Notes under the pieces: generated by a model
What the model saw: the letters and a program-made list of their open reading frames with translations, nothing else
What the model was told of the DNA's origin: nothing
The model's database searches: none
Origin: an uncultured Monoglobus sp.
Lineage (GTDB): Bacteria; Bacillota; Clostridia; Monoglobales; Monoglobaceae
Assembly (NCBI GenBank): GCA_947630135.1
Contig: CANRGH010000004.1
Coordinates: 62,001 to 126,000, forward strand
Direction of reading: 5' to 3'
Length of the DNA: 64,000 bases
Translations under genes and position numbers: made by a program
Part shown: positions 8,530 through 18,000 of the stretch, piece by piece
Position numbering within the stretch: position 1 is the stretch's first letter
Layout: every line of letters starts with the position of its first letter

Positions 8530-9603
8530 CTAAAATTTATCGTAAAGCAGGTCCAGCGCCGCGGCAGCCGCCGCGTTCTCGATAACCACGGTCCCGCGAT
8601 GAACTATGCACGGGTCGTGCCTGCCGTGAATTTCGATCTCGGTATTCTCCATTTTTTCAATATCGACCGTCCGCTGCTTTTTGGCGATCGACGGCGTCGG
8701 CTTGAGCACGGCGCGGAACAGCACAGGCATTCCGTTGGTTATCCCGCCGTTTATGCCGCCGTTGTTGTTGGTGTAGGTTTTAACGGCGCCGTTTTCAACA
8801 TAAAATTCGTCGTTCGCCTCGCTGCCCCGCATTGACGCGAAATCCGCGCCCGCGCCGAACATAACGGCCTTGACCGCAGGCACCGAGTACAGCATGGCCG
8901 ACAAGCGGCTCTCGACCGAGCCGAAAAACGGCTCGCCCTTGCCCGGAGGCATGCCGACTATCGCGCACTCCGCGATCCCGCCGACCGAGTCCTTATCGTT
9001 CTTGGCCCCGAGTATCCGCTCCTTCATCAGCCCGCCCTTTTCGTCGTCAATGACCGGGAAGTCCTTTTTTGAAATATTCAAAAGCTCGTCCGCGGCGACG
9101 TTCACAGGATCAAACGCGCTGTCCGCCACGTCAGCGATCTTAAGAATATGCGCGCCGACAAAAACGCCCTCTTTTTCCAGAACCTGCTTCGCCACGGCTC
9201 CCGCGAACACCAGCGGCGCGGTGATCCTCGCCGAAAAGTGTCCGCCGCCGCGGTAGTCACGGTTCTCGCCGTATTTCATATAGGCGGTGTAATCCGCGTG
9301 GCCGGGGCGCATAAGGTCCTTGTCATAATGCTTTGATATGGTGTTGGTGTTTCTGATGACTCCGGCTATCGGAGTTCCGGTCGTCATTCCGTTCACAAAA
9401 CCCGACAATATCTCAACCTTGTCCGCCTCTTTGCGGGAAGTCGAAATATTACTCCTTCCGGGCGCGCGCCGTTTCATTTCCGCCTCGATCCTGTCAATAT
9501 CGAGCTTTATTCCGCCGGGCAGGCCGTCGATAACTATTCCTATGCCCTGCCCGTGAGACTCGCCGAATATGCTCAGTCTGATATTTCTGCCGAAAGTGTT
9601 CAT
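8530..9603 (-). CDS. aroC: Chorismate synthase
   Basis: A 357-aa FMN-dependent enzyme that forms chorismate from EPSP. Signatures are FGESHGQGIGIVIDGLPGG, the RRAPGRSN region, RPGHADYTAYMKYG, DYRGGGHFSARITAP and NNNGGINGGITNGMP. The length matches the family. CGGAGGAGATT precedes the ATG. It sits between aroA and pheA with gaps of about 12 bases. Confidence 0.96.
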   Translation of the reverse strand: MNTFGRNIRLSIFGESHGQGIGIVIDGLPGGIKLDIDRIEAEMKRRAPGRSNISTSRKEADKVEILSGFVNGMTTGTPIAGVIRNTNTISKHYDKDLMRPGHADYTAYMKYGENRDYRGGGHFSARITAPLVFAGAVAKQVLEKEGVFVGAHILKIADVADSAFDPVNVAADELLNISKKDFPVIDDEKGGLMKERILGAKNDKDSVGGIAECAIVGMPPGKGEPFFGSVESRLSAMLYSVPAVKAVMFGAGADFASMRGSEANDEFYVENGAVKTYTNNNGGINGGITNGMPVLFRAVLKPTPSIAKKQRTVDIEKMENTEIEIHGRHDPCIVHRGTVVIENAAAAAALDLLYDKF

Positions 9604-9615
9604 AATCTCCTCCGA

Positions 9616-10884
9616 TCAAACAAGTCTGTCATATACCTTAAAGAAGTCGGGATACGACTTCCTGACCGCCCGCTCCGCGCCGGTTATGCTTACCTCGCCC
9701 TCCGAGCGGCAGGCGGCGATCGCTATCGCCATCGCGATGCGGTGATCGTTCCACGACGAGCAAACGTTGCTCTCAAGCAGGTCGCGGCCGCGGATAACAA
9801 GCCCGTCGGCCGTCTCGCGTATGTCAACACCGAGCCGCGAAAGCTCGGTCGAGATCGCCTTGAGCCGGTCGCTTTCCTTAAGCCTGAGCCGCCCGGCGCC
9901 CGTTATCCGGCTCTCGCCGTTTAAAAACGAGCACAGCACCGCCGCCGCCGGAACCAGATCGGGTATGTCGCGGGCGTCGATCGTGATAGCGTGCATGACC
10001 GCGGTCTTTTTCGCCATAATTCCGCCGTTGGGGCCTTTGACCACCCGTCCGCCGGCGCTCTTGATTATGTCGATTATCGCGCGGTCGCCCTGAAGGCTGT
10101 CGGGATTTAGGTTCATGCACTCAACGTTGCAGCCGATAGCGTCAGCAACAAGAAAGAAGGCCGCCTGCGAATAGTCCGCCTCAACCTTAAGGTCGCCGCA
10201 GCTTTTGTATTTCTGACCGCCCTTTATGCGGAACAGCTTGTATTTATGGTTCTCGATCGCGATCCCGAATTTTTTCAAAATATCTATGGTCAGGTCGATA
10301 TAGCCCTTGCTCTCGCACTCGCCGGACACCAAAATCTCGCTGTCGCCCTCAAGCATCGGCAGCGCGAAAAGCAGCCCCGTGATAAACTGCGAGCTGACGT
10401 TGCCCGCAAGACCGTAGCTTCCGCTCTCAAGCTTTCCGTCGAGTATGATATAGTCCTCGCCCGTCTTGACCTTTATTCCCTTTTCGCGGAAGATATTGAA
10501 GTAGGGCGCCTGGGGCCGCTTCATCAGCCGTCCGCGGCCGACAAACTTGACTGGAACGCCCCTGCCGAGCGCCAGCGGCATCAAAAACCGCAGGGTCGAG
10601 CCGCTCTCGAAGCAGTCGAGAGTTATCATGTTTTTGACCTTATATGTCTTTTTGCCCGATATGCTGACCGTCATGCTCTTGGTGTTGACTCTGCATTTTG
10701 CGCCAAGGGCCCTCATGCAGCCCACCGTCGCGGTTATGTCGTCCGACATCACGACGTTTTCGATCACGCAGTCCTCGCCGCTGAGCGCCGCCGCAATTAT
10801 CGCGCGGTGCGCGACGCTTTTTGACGGCGGCACCGACACGGTTCCCCGAAGCATGCCGGGATGTATCAATTTAATATCTTCCAT
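9616..10884 (-). CDS. aroA: 3-phosphoshikimate 1-carboxyvinyltransferase (EPSP synthase)
   Basis: A 422-aa enzyme that transfers enolpyruvyl from PEP to shikimate 3-phosphate. Two similar halves carry VPPSKSVAHRAIIAAALS, DCFESGSTLRFLMPLALG, EADYSQAAFFLVADAIG and LRLKESDRLKAI; NDHRIAMAIAIAA is the C-terminal signature. The ORF track starts four codons earlier at a TTG; I place the start at the ATG at 10884 because GGAGGGC lies 3-8 bases upstream and the sequence before it is the Shine-Dalgarno itself. Confidence 0.95.
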   Translation of the reverse strand: MEDIKLIHPGMLRGTVSVPPSKSVAHRAIIAAALSGEDCVIENVVMSDDITATVGCMRALGAKCRVNTKSMTVSISGKKTYKVKNMITLDCFESGSTLRFLMPLALGRGVPVKFVGRGRLMKRPQAPYFNIFREKGIKVKTGEDYIILDGKLESGSYGLAGNVSSQFITGLLFALPMLEGDSEILVSGECESKGYIDLTIDILKKFGIAIENHKYKLFRIKGGQKYKSCGDLKVEADYSQAAFFLVADAIGCNVECMNLNPDSLQGDRAIIDIIKSAGGRVVKGPNGGIMAKKTAVMHAITIDARDIPDLVPAAAVLCSFLNGESRITGAGRLRLKESDRLKAISTELSRLGVDIRETADGLVIRGRDLLESNVCSSWNDHRIAMAIAIAACRSEGEVSITGAERAVRKSYPDFFKVYDRLV

Positions 10885-10911
10885 AATGCCCTCCAACTGA
10901 AACAGTATATA

Positions 10912-11967
10912 TTAAATATTGAGAAATTCGTCCTTTTTGAATTTTTTTATGAGCACGTCGCCAATATCATTCAGCAGTATCAGATTTATATCGGCGCCCT
11001 CGCCCTTTTTGTCAACGGCGGCCGCGTCGCCGAGCTGCTGTTTGCTTATTTCAACATATGTGGGCAGATCGTAGTTTTCAAGAATTTTTATCATTCTTTC
11101 CGCGGTCCCCGCGGGGGTCAGCCCCAAACGCTCTCCATACTCGCAGGCCATCCGCATTCCCACTCCCACGGCCTCGCCGTGTGTATATGTCTCATAGTTA
11201 TACTGCTTTTCGATCGCGTGCCCGAAGGTGTGGCCGAAGTTTAGTATCATGCGTCCGCCCTTGTCGAACTCGTCCTCCTCCACCACCTGTCTTTTTATAT
11301 CACAACAATTATATACTATTTTATCAATATTTGCAAACAATTCTTTTGTATTTTTTATACTTTCCAGAAGCTCAAACAGATTTTTGTCTTTTATGGCCCC
11401 GTATTTGATGACTTCGGCCATTCCGTCGCTCAAAACGCGCGGCTCCAGCGTTTTTAAGCACTCTATGTCAATTATGACGACTTTGGGCTGATTGAACGCT
11501 CCCACAAGGTTTTTGCCGCGAGGCAGATCAATCGCCACCTTGCCGCCCACGCTGGAGTCCACCTGCGCCAGCAGTGTTGTCGGGATCTGAACATAAGGCA
11601 CGCCGCGCAAAAGGCTCGCCGCCGCGTAGCCCGTCAGGTCGCCGACGACTCCGCCGCCCAACGCTATGATCAGATCGGAACGCGTCAGCCCGAACGAAAG
11701 CATTCTGTCGTAAAGCTCAAACAGATATTTCTCACACTTGGTCTTTTCGCCGGCCGGAACCGTTATGAGCTCGGTCTTAAATCCCGCCGCTTCAAGGCTG
11801 CCCGTCACGGTACCACCGTAAAGCGGGCCCACGTTTGAGTCGGTCACGACCGCTATTTTCTCGCCGCCGAACACCTCTTTGATATATTCCGCCGCGTTCT
11901 TTAAAATATCGCGGCCGATCAATATGTCATATTCTCTTCCCGGAATGTTAACTCTGAGTTTTTCCAT
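10912..11967 (-). CDS. aroB: 3-dehydroquinate synthase
   Basis: A 351-aa NAD- and metal-dependent enzyme that cyclises DAHP to 3-dehydroquinate. Motifs are VVTDSNVGPLYG, IALGGGVVGDLTGYAAA (NAD site), PTTLLAQVDSSVGGKVAID, GMAEVIKYGAI and LNFGHTFGHAIEKQYNYETYTHGEAVGVGM, with the metal-binding His residues. The ORF track begins 22 codons upstream inside tyrA; I use the ATG at 11967, which has AAGGAGCC about 8 bases upstream and starts 1 base after the tyrA stop codon. Confidence 0.95.
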   Translation of the reverse strand: MEKLRVNIPGREYDILIGRDILKNAAEYIKEVFGGEKIAVVTDSNVGPLYGGTVTGSLEAAGFKTELITVPAGEKTKCEKYLFELYDRMLSFGLTRSDLIIALGGGVVGDLTGYAAASLLRGVPYVQIPTTLLAQVDSSVGGKVAIDLPRGKNLVGAFNQPKVVIIDIECLKTLEPRVLSDGMAEVIKYGAIKDKNLFELLESIKNTKELFANIDKIVYNCCDIKRQVVEEDEFDKGGRMILNFGHTFGHAIEKQYNYETYTHGEAVGVGMRMACEYGERLGLTPAGTAERMIKILENYDLPTYVEISKQQLGDAAAVDKKGEGADINLILLNDIGDVLIKKFKKDEFLNI

Positions 11968-11968
11968 A

Positions 11969-12829
11969 TTATTCAGGCTCCTTTTCCTGCATGGTGATTT
12001 TGTTTTCGCAAACGGTATCGAGCAGCCTTTCAAGGCCTTCTCTGTCGCCGCTCTTCACAAGCTCCCGTATCCTGCCGAGGCTCGCGCTTAGGCGGTCTAT
12101 CTCGCTTATCACGTTGTCCTTGTTTGATATGAACAGAGAGCTCCACAGCTCGCCGTTTATCCGCGCCACCCTCGTGCAGTCGCGGAACGCTCCCGCGGTG
12201 TAGGCGCGGTTCATCTCCTTCGGATAATCAAGGCACAGGGCCGAGGCCGCCACATGCATGAGATCGCTGGTATAGGCGATCACGCGGTCGTGCTCCTCGG
12301 GACCTGCCACAGCGATCCGCGTCGCGCCGATATATTTCGCCATTTCGCGGATAAGCTCAACGCTTTCCGGCTTTGAGCTCTCGACGGGAGTTATGATGAA
12401 CCCGCTCATCCAGAACAGCTCGGACGACGCGTTTTCAAAACCGTCAACCTCCTTGCCCGCCATCGGGTGGCCGCCGACATAATCGACGTTGTCGGGCAGG
12501 GCTGCCGGTATCTGTTTTGAGACTCTGCTCTTTACGCCGCAAACGTCCGACACGACCGCGCCGGGCTTGAAGCGGCTTTTGTTCTCCTCGATAAGCTTCC
12601 CTATAATGTCGGGATAGGTGCAGAACACCACAAGATCCGCGCCGTCAATTGCGTCGCCCGCGTTGTCATACGCGGCGCTCACCGCCTTGTTTTTGATCGC
12701 GGCCGCGCGGGTCGCGGGATCAATGTCGCAGCCCGCGATCCCGGCCTTTTTAAAGCCTCTCAGCGCGTAGGCCAGCGAGCCTCCGATAAGTCCCAGGCCG
12801 ATCACCGCGATCTTAAAACCACTTTCCAT
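11969..12829 (-). CDS. tyrA: Prephenate dehydrogenase
   Basis: A 286-aa enzyme that oxidatively decarboxylates prephenate to 4-hydroxyphenylpyruvate, the tyrosine precursor. An N-terminal Rossmann fold (IAVIGLGLIGGSLAYALRG) is followed by VVSDVCGVKSRV, VGGHPMAGKEVDGFENA and ATRIAVAGPEEHDRVIAYTSDLMHVAASAL, the last three holding the catalytic His and Ser residues of TyrA. I see no ACT domain, so allosteric control by tyrosine through such a domain is not expected. The ATG at 12829 is preferred over the upstream TTG and GTG; GGTGAT is the only upstream Shine-Dalgarno-like sequence. Confidence 0.93.
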   Translation of the reverse strand: MESGFKIAVIGLGLIGGSLAYALRGFKKAGIAGCDIDPATRAAAIKNKAVSAAYDNAGDAIDGADLVVFCTYPDIIGKLIEENKSRFKPGAVVSDVCGVKSRVSKQIPAALPDNVDYVGGHPMAGKEVDGFENASSELFWMSGFIITPVESSKPESVELIREMAKYIGATRIAVAGPEEHDRVIAYTSDLMHVAASALCLDYPKEMNRAYTAGAFRDCTRVARINGELWSSLFISNKDNVISEIDRLSASLGRIRELVKSGDREGLERLLDTVCENKITMQEKEPE

Positions 12830-12844
12830 TTTTATCACCAAATT

Positions 12845-13864
12845 TTACACAATTTCTTTGTCAACATGCTTACCTATGGCGCGCATCTTTTTCATCAGAC
12901 TGTCGAACTGACTCTCGTTCAGCGACTGGGCGCCGTCGCACCACGCCTTGGCGGGGTTGTTGTGGACCTCGACGATAAGACCGTCGGCTCCCACCGCCAT
13001 CGCCGCAAGCGACAGCGGCTCCACCATCCAGCTCATGCCCGCCGAGTGCGACGGGTCAACGATCACCGGCAGATGGCTCAGGCGCTTGACCGCGGGAATG
13101 GCGCTCAAATCGAGCGTGTTGCGCGTGTATGTCTCAAACGTTCTTATTCCGCGCTCGCACAGAATGACGTTGGGGTTGCCCTCGGCCAGAATATACTCGG
13201 CGCTCATCAGCCACTCCTCGATCGTCGCCGAAAGTCCGCGCTTTAAGAGAATGGGCTTTGAGGTTTTTCCCAACTCCTTGAGCAGATCAAAATTCTGCAT
13301 GTTTCTCGCGCCCACCTGAATTATGTCAACATCCTTTTCAAAAACCTCAACCATTTTTGGCGACATGATCTCGGTCACTATCGGAAGGCCGGTCTTTTCC
13401 CTCGCCTCCTTCAGCAGGCGCAGGCCCTCGAGCTCAAGCCCTTGGAACGAGTAAGGCGAGGTCCTCGGCTTGAACGCGCCGCCGCGGAGCAGCGCCGCGC
13501 CGCTATTTTTCACGCTTTCGGCCACATGGATTATCTGCTCCTCGGTCTCGACGCTGCACGGGCCGGCGATAACCGTGAACGTGCCCTCCTTGCCGATCTC
13601 TGCGCCTCCGACCTTCACGATCGTCGGCTCGGGGTGGAACTTGCGGCTGGCCTTTTTGAAAGGCTCCGCTATCCTCATCACGCGGTCAACGTGAACGTTG
13701 AGCATCAGCGTGTCGGGATCGATGCGGCTGGTGTCGCCCAAAAGGCCCAGAACGGTGCAGTCAACGCCCTTGTTGACCATTACGTCAAGGCCCATGTCCT
13801 CAACGTAGGATATGATTTTTGTTACGTCTTCCTCGCTTGTTTTCGGTTTTAAGATTACTACCAT
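12845..13864 (-). CDS. aroF: 3-deoxy-7-phosphoheptulonate (DAHP) synthase, type I-beta
   Basis: A 339-aa enzyme condensing PEP with erythrose 4-phosphate, the first committed step of the shikimate pathway. Residues 1-70 (MVVILKPKTSEEDVTKIISY) form the ferredoxin-like regulatory domain found on I-beta enzymes such as the Thermotoga type, which in that enzyme mediates feedback inhibition. The barrel shows TVIAGPCSVETEEQ, LRGGAFKPRTSPYSFQG, LLKRGLSATIEEWL, LCERGIRTFE and VIVDPSHSAG. A strong CAGGAGG precedes the ATG. It is the first structural gene of the operon, directly behind the attenuator described separately. Confidence 0.96.
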   Translation of the reverse strand: MVVILKPKTSEEDVTKIISYVEDMGLDVMVNKGVDCTVLGLLGDTSRIDPDTLMLNVHVDRVMRIAEPFKKASRKFHPEPTIVKVGGAEIGKEGTFTVIAGPCSVETEEQIIHVAESVKNSGAALLRGGAFKPRTSPYSFQGLELEGLRLLKEAREKTGLPIVTEIMSPKMVEVFEKDVDIIQVGARNMQNFDLLKELGKTSKPILLKRGLSATIEEWLMSAEYILAEGNPNVILCERGIRTFETYTRNTLDLSAIPAVKRLSHLPVIVDPSHSAGMSWMVEPLSLAAMAVGADGLIVEVHNNPAKAWCDGAQSLNESQFDSLMKKMRAIGKHVDKEIV

Positions 13865-13891
13865 TTTATTTCCTCCTGAATTTGTGTTTAT

Positions 13892-13923
13892 AAAGTAAAA
13901 AGGACGAGCGCAAAGCCCGTCCT
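13892..13923 (-). terminator. Attenuator terminator in front of aroF
   Basis: On the minus strand, GGACGGGC, loop UUUGC, GCUCGUCC forms an 8-bp stem (one G-U pair), followed by UUUUUACUUU. It lies 28 bases before aroF and downstream of the leader ORF. Its 5' arm with the loop (13912-13919) is perfectly complementary over 8 bases to 13970-13977, so an antiterminator can replace it. Confidence 0.85.
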
Positions 13924-13956
13924 TGAATAATTTTCAAAGTTTTATGCCGTTAAAAA

Positions 13957-14082
13957 TTAGGAGCATAAGCGGGCTTTACCTGAATTGTCGCACGGAAAAT
14001 AACCAAAGCTAAAGTAAAAGCTCCGGGTAAAAGAATAATATTCTGCTGTCATGTTAACATTTCCGCGCAGCAAACTACTCAT
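13957..14082 (-). CDS. Phe/Tyr-rich attenuation leader peptide of the aro operon
   Basis: A 41-codon ORF too short for the supplied track: MSSLLRGNVNMTAEYYSF, then TRSFYFSFGYFP, ending in RLCS. Within the 16 residues from Glu14 to Phe29 there are four Tyr and six Phe codons and no Trp codon. AAGGAGTCAAAA precedes the ATG, and a perfect sigma-A promoter lies 40 bases further up. Stalling at the Phe/Tyr run (13996-14043) would cover 14014-14021 and free 13970-13979 to form the antiterminator. The peptide itself is not expected to have a function. ATG at Met11 is a possible alternative start, but it lacks as good a ribosome site. Confidence 0.88.
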   Translation of the reverse strand: MSSLLRGNVNMTAEYYSFTRSFYFSFGYFPCDNSGKARLCS

Positions 14083-14121
14083 TTTTGACTCCTTATACAT
14101 AAATTTAAAACACTGTCAGAT

Positions 14122-14150
14122 ATTATACAACATTATAAAATAAATTGCAA
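14122..14150 (-). promoter_or_regulatory. Sigma-A promoter of the aro operon leader
   Basis: TTGCAA, 17 bases, TATAAT on the minus strand. The predicted start, near 14115, gives a leader of about 250 nt before aroF. Confidence 0.8.
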
Positions 14151-14167
14151 GAGTTTTTTGAAATATT

Positions 14168-15010
14168 TTATAATATTTTTGTCAAATGCCTTGTGACGTG
14201 GCAGCTTATGTTGACGGCGCAGGGCATTCCCGCGATGTGCGTCGGGAACGTCTCAACGTTGACGCCGAGCGCTGTGGTCCTGCCGCCGAAGCCCTGTGGG
14301 CCTATTCCGCTTTTGTTGATTTTCTCAAGCAGGGTCTTTTCAAGCTCCGCGTAGTACGGGTCGGGATTTTCGGAATTCACCTCGCGGAGCAGCGCCTGCT
14401 TTGCCAATATCGCGGCCTTTTCAAACGAGCCGCCGATGCCGACGCCCACAACGATCGGCGGGCAGGGGTTGCTGCCCGCGTCCTGCGCGGTCTTTACCAC
14501 AAAGTCGATTATTCCCTCAAGTCCTTCGGACGGCTTGAGCATTTTTATCGCGCTCATGTTCTCGCTTCCGAAGCCCTTGGGCGCGATCGTGATCTCAATA
14601 TTCTCGCCGTCCGTGATCTCGGTGTGGATTATCGCGGGCGTGTTGTCGCCCGTGTTGCCGCGGCGCACCGGATCAGCAACCACCGACTTGCGCAGATAGC
14701 CGCTCTCGTATCCGCGGCGCACGCCCTCGTTTATCGCGTCGTTAAACGAGCCGCCGGTTATGTGAACGTCCTGGCCGAGCTTCACAAAGAACACGGCCAT
14801 GCCGGTGTCCTGACAGATCGGAAGCTCCTCCTCTGCCGCGATGTCGGCGTTTTTGAGGATGTTTTCAAGAACATCCCTCGCCGTGCCGTTTGTCTCGCTC
14901 TCAAGGCCGCTCTCAAGGGCGGCCCTGATGTCGGGATTTAAGCGGCAGTTCGCCTCGACGCACATTTGCGCCACGGTATCGGTGATCAGTTTTGTGTCTA
15001 TTTCTCTCAT
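14168..15010 (-). CDS. fumA: Fumarate hydratase class I, alpha subunit
   Basis: A 280-aa protein matching the alpha (N-terminal) subunit of two-subunit iron-sulfur fumarases and tartrate dehydratases, which interconvert fumarate and malate. Cluster-ligand Cys candidates are LPICQDTGMAVFFV, SNPCPPIVVGVGIGGSFEKA and HIAGMPCAVNISC. The length is typical of the alpha chain alone. The beta subunit gene is normally adjacent, but here neither neighbour encodes it: a PMT-like gene lies upstream and the aro promoter begins within 20 bases downstream. The partner must be elsewhere, or the subunit is an orphan. AAGGATTGAT is the likely ribosome site. Confidence 0.9.
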   Translation of the reverse strand: MREIDTKLITDTVAQMCVEANCRLNPDIRAALESGLESETNGTARDVLENILKNADIAAEEELPICQDTGMAVFFVKLGQDVHITGGSFNDAINEGVRRGYESGYLRKSVVADPVRRGNTGDNTPAIIHTEITDGENIEITIAPKGFGSENMSAIKMLKPSEGLEGIIDFVVKTAQDAGSNPCPPIVVGVGIGGSFEKAAILAKQALLREVNSENPDPYYAELEKTLLEKINKSGIGPQGFGGRTTALGVNVETFPTHIAGMPCAVNISCHVTRHLTKIL

Positions 15011-15035
15011 AATTTATTATCAATCCTTTGATTTT

Positions 15036-18000
15036 TTAATTTCCACGGTTGTGGAACACCCACGTGTTGAACCATCTGAGCCATGTGTTTGAATAATCCT
15101 TTGAGATCGTGAACGCCGACAGCACAGGATAGAACGCGATAAACAGCAGTCCGCACAGAGCCACATAGGCGTTTGAAATATGCCTGAACCAGCCGAAGCG
15201 CTGCTCAAGGTCGCGCAGGGTGTAGACGATCATCGCGATGAGGAACGGCGTGCTCGCGAAGAAGTGATAGATGAACACGCATCTTGTCACAAGCACCCAG
15301 GGCAGGAACTGCGCCAGCATACCGACAACGAGGAAGAGCACCTTTTTGTCGCGCTTGATAATTCCGACCACGATTGTGTATATAAACGCCGCAATGCTCG
15401 ACCAGAATACCAGCGGATTGCCGAATACCGAGATACAGCCTATCTTGTCCTGGCCTACCGTTTCGGCCGGGGCCGAGTACGCCCAGAGCGGTCTGTAATC
15501 TATCGGCCACTGGAACCACTTCGAGGAATACGGATGCGTCGCGTCAAGATTGCTGTGGTAGTTGAACATATAGGTCTGATTATTGAGCATTGTGTGCCAT
15601 ACGTCGGGATAACCCTCCACCATTGAGATCGGCAGATATGACATAACATAGATAAAGCCCGGGATTGCCACAAAGAATATCAGGCACAGCAGGCAGGTCT
15701 TTATCACAAAGCCCCAGAACATGCTCTTTTTCTTTTTGGGCAGAGCCATATAGACGCCGATGAAGATCAGCAGCAGCTCGACCGCGAGTCCCGCTCCGGC
15801 GTATATGCAGATCCATTTCGAGGCGGCGCCGAGGCCGAACATCAGGCCCGACAGCGCCAGAGAGCCCATGAGCCTCGGGAACGTCTTTTTGCCCGTAAGC
15901 TTTTCGGGCGAGTTCTGCGCGTAACCGAGGGCCCGCTTTCCGAACAGGAACATAAACAGGTACATCGCGATGATAAACGTCACCGGATACGAGTCGATCG
16001 TGCCCAGACGCGTCAACGAGAAATGCATGAAGTCAAAGGCAAATATAAGCGTTCCGAGCACCGAATAGCGGGTGCGCTCGAACAGCTTTTTCAGCAGGAT
16101 ATACATAAGCGGCAGCATAATTATGCCGAACGTTGCGCCCATAAATCTCCAGCCGAACGGGCACATTCCGAAGATCGCTATGCCTATCGCGATGATAAGC
16201 TTGCCGAGAGGCGGATGCGTCGTCTCGTAATACGGCATCATATGGAGATTTTCATAGGCCGTGCGCGGATGATATATCTCGTCAAAATATGTGCTGTTTT
16301 TAAATGATGATCTGTACTGCGCCGTGTCGGGCTCGTCCGCTATATTGGCGCAGTCTCCCGGGCCGCTGACGCTCGCTATGTCGATCATCGAGCCGTCCGC
16401 CCGCCAGAATGCGATCTCGAACATGCGGTAGTTGTCCGACTCGGTAACGCCGCGGATATATCTCGCCCGGGTCGGGTTTGAGAGCTTCACGACCTCCCAC
16501 TTAAACACCGAGTTCAGCTTGCAGTCAACATTGATATCCGTCCAGCTCCTGCCGTCGTTTGAGGCGGAGAGCTTCATGCCGGGCTTGGTGCCGACGTCGC
16601 CTATTCCGAGATAATATGTCACTGTGTCGATCGTCTGCGTCGAGCCTAAGTCGATAGTGACATTCTCGTTGGCCGCCGACGGCTTATAAAACGACTCCGG
16701 ATTGTTGAGGCCGCCCAGATTGGCATAGGTCACAACGCCGTAGATCAGCACGATTACCGCCATGATTATCATGTCAGCGCGCACGATTTTTTCGGTCTTG
16801 AGCGGTTTTTTGGGGTCGGTGTGAAGCACCGATCCGGCCTTTTCGCCAAGCCTTGAAACCGCGCTGTAATACGCGCCCTTAACGCGGGCGCACCAATTGT
16901 CAAGAGGCGTCGCGTTTTCCGCTGCCTCTTTCGGCCAAATAACATAGTCGCAAACAAGCACGATCATCGAAACTATGAACGTTACGACCTCAAGCACCGA
17001 GGCGACGGCCATCGCCGAATACGGCGGGCCGGAGGTATTGTACATAAGAATATAGCGCAGAACGCAGAACACGTTGATAAGGTTGACGGCGCTGAACGCC
17101 GCGAACACATAGAGAGTGCGCTTGTTCCTCGAAACCAGATACTCAAAGAACAGGAATATGATCGGGGTTATGAGATAGCGCTCGTGCATTTTGAGCCCGA
17201 AGGTGAACAGGAACGCTATGATAAAGAACGACGGGATAAATATCCTTCCGCTCTCGCTTTTTATCTTAAAGAACAGCAGCAGCGATCCCGCCACAGCGAC
17301 AAGGATCAGAGCGTAGTTAAGCACGTTGAGCAGAGTCTGCGACATGCCGCCCGTCTCGAGCGTGACCCAATTGAGCTTGAGCATGGCGTAGAAGTTAAAC
17401 GCGTTTATCGTGAAATACGGATACGAGGCAAGAGTGCCGCTGTATTTTTTAATTATCCAGAGCGGATTGAACGCGGACACGAGCTTTCCGAAAAATCCCG
17501 CGCCCGAGGTCCATGCCGCGTAGTTATACGGCACGATGAAAATGAACGCCAGAACAATGCCTATGCCGATCATCTTCAGGATCATCTTCCAGTCGCGGCT
17601 CGCGAGGAACGCGAACAGGAACACGGGGCCGACCATTAAGGCCTGAGGCTTAATGAGCACCGCGAGCACATATAGCACGCCCGATAAATACCAGTTTTTC
17701 TTATAGAGGTTGTACATGGCCAGCACAAGGAACAGCGCCAGCACCGACTCAACCTGGCCCCACGCCGCGGAGTTCACGATAAGCAGCGGGTTCAGCATGA
17801 AGATTATGCCGAGAATAAGAGCGGATCTTTGGTCGATATGCTTTGAGCCTATTTTGAACACGGCGATCATCAGCCCGAGGTCCGCCAGAATGCCGGGCAT
17901 CTTAAAGCATAGCTGCGTGGCGTTGCCGCTCAAATGGAATATCTTGTTTATCCACGCGAAGAAGCCGAGGATCGTGATATATCCGGGCGGGTAATCGCAG

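Noticed and set aside
13865-14167. T-box riboswitch upstream of aroF
   Set aside because: No T-box motif (GGGTGGNACCGCG-like) or specifier-loop architecture; the leader ORF and competing hairpins explain the region.
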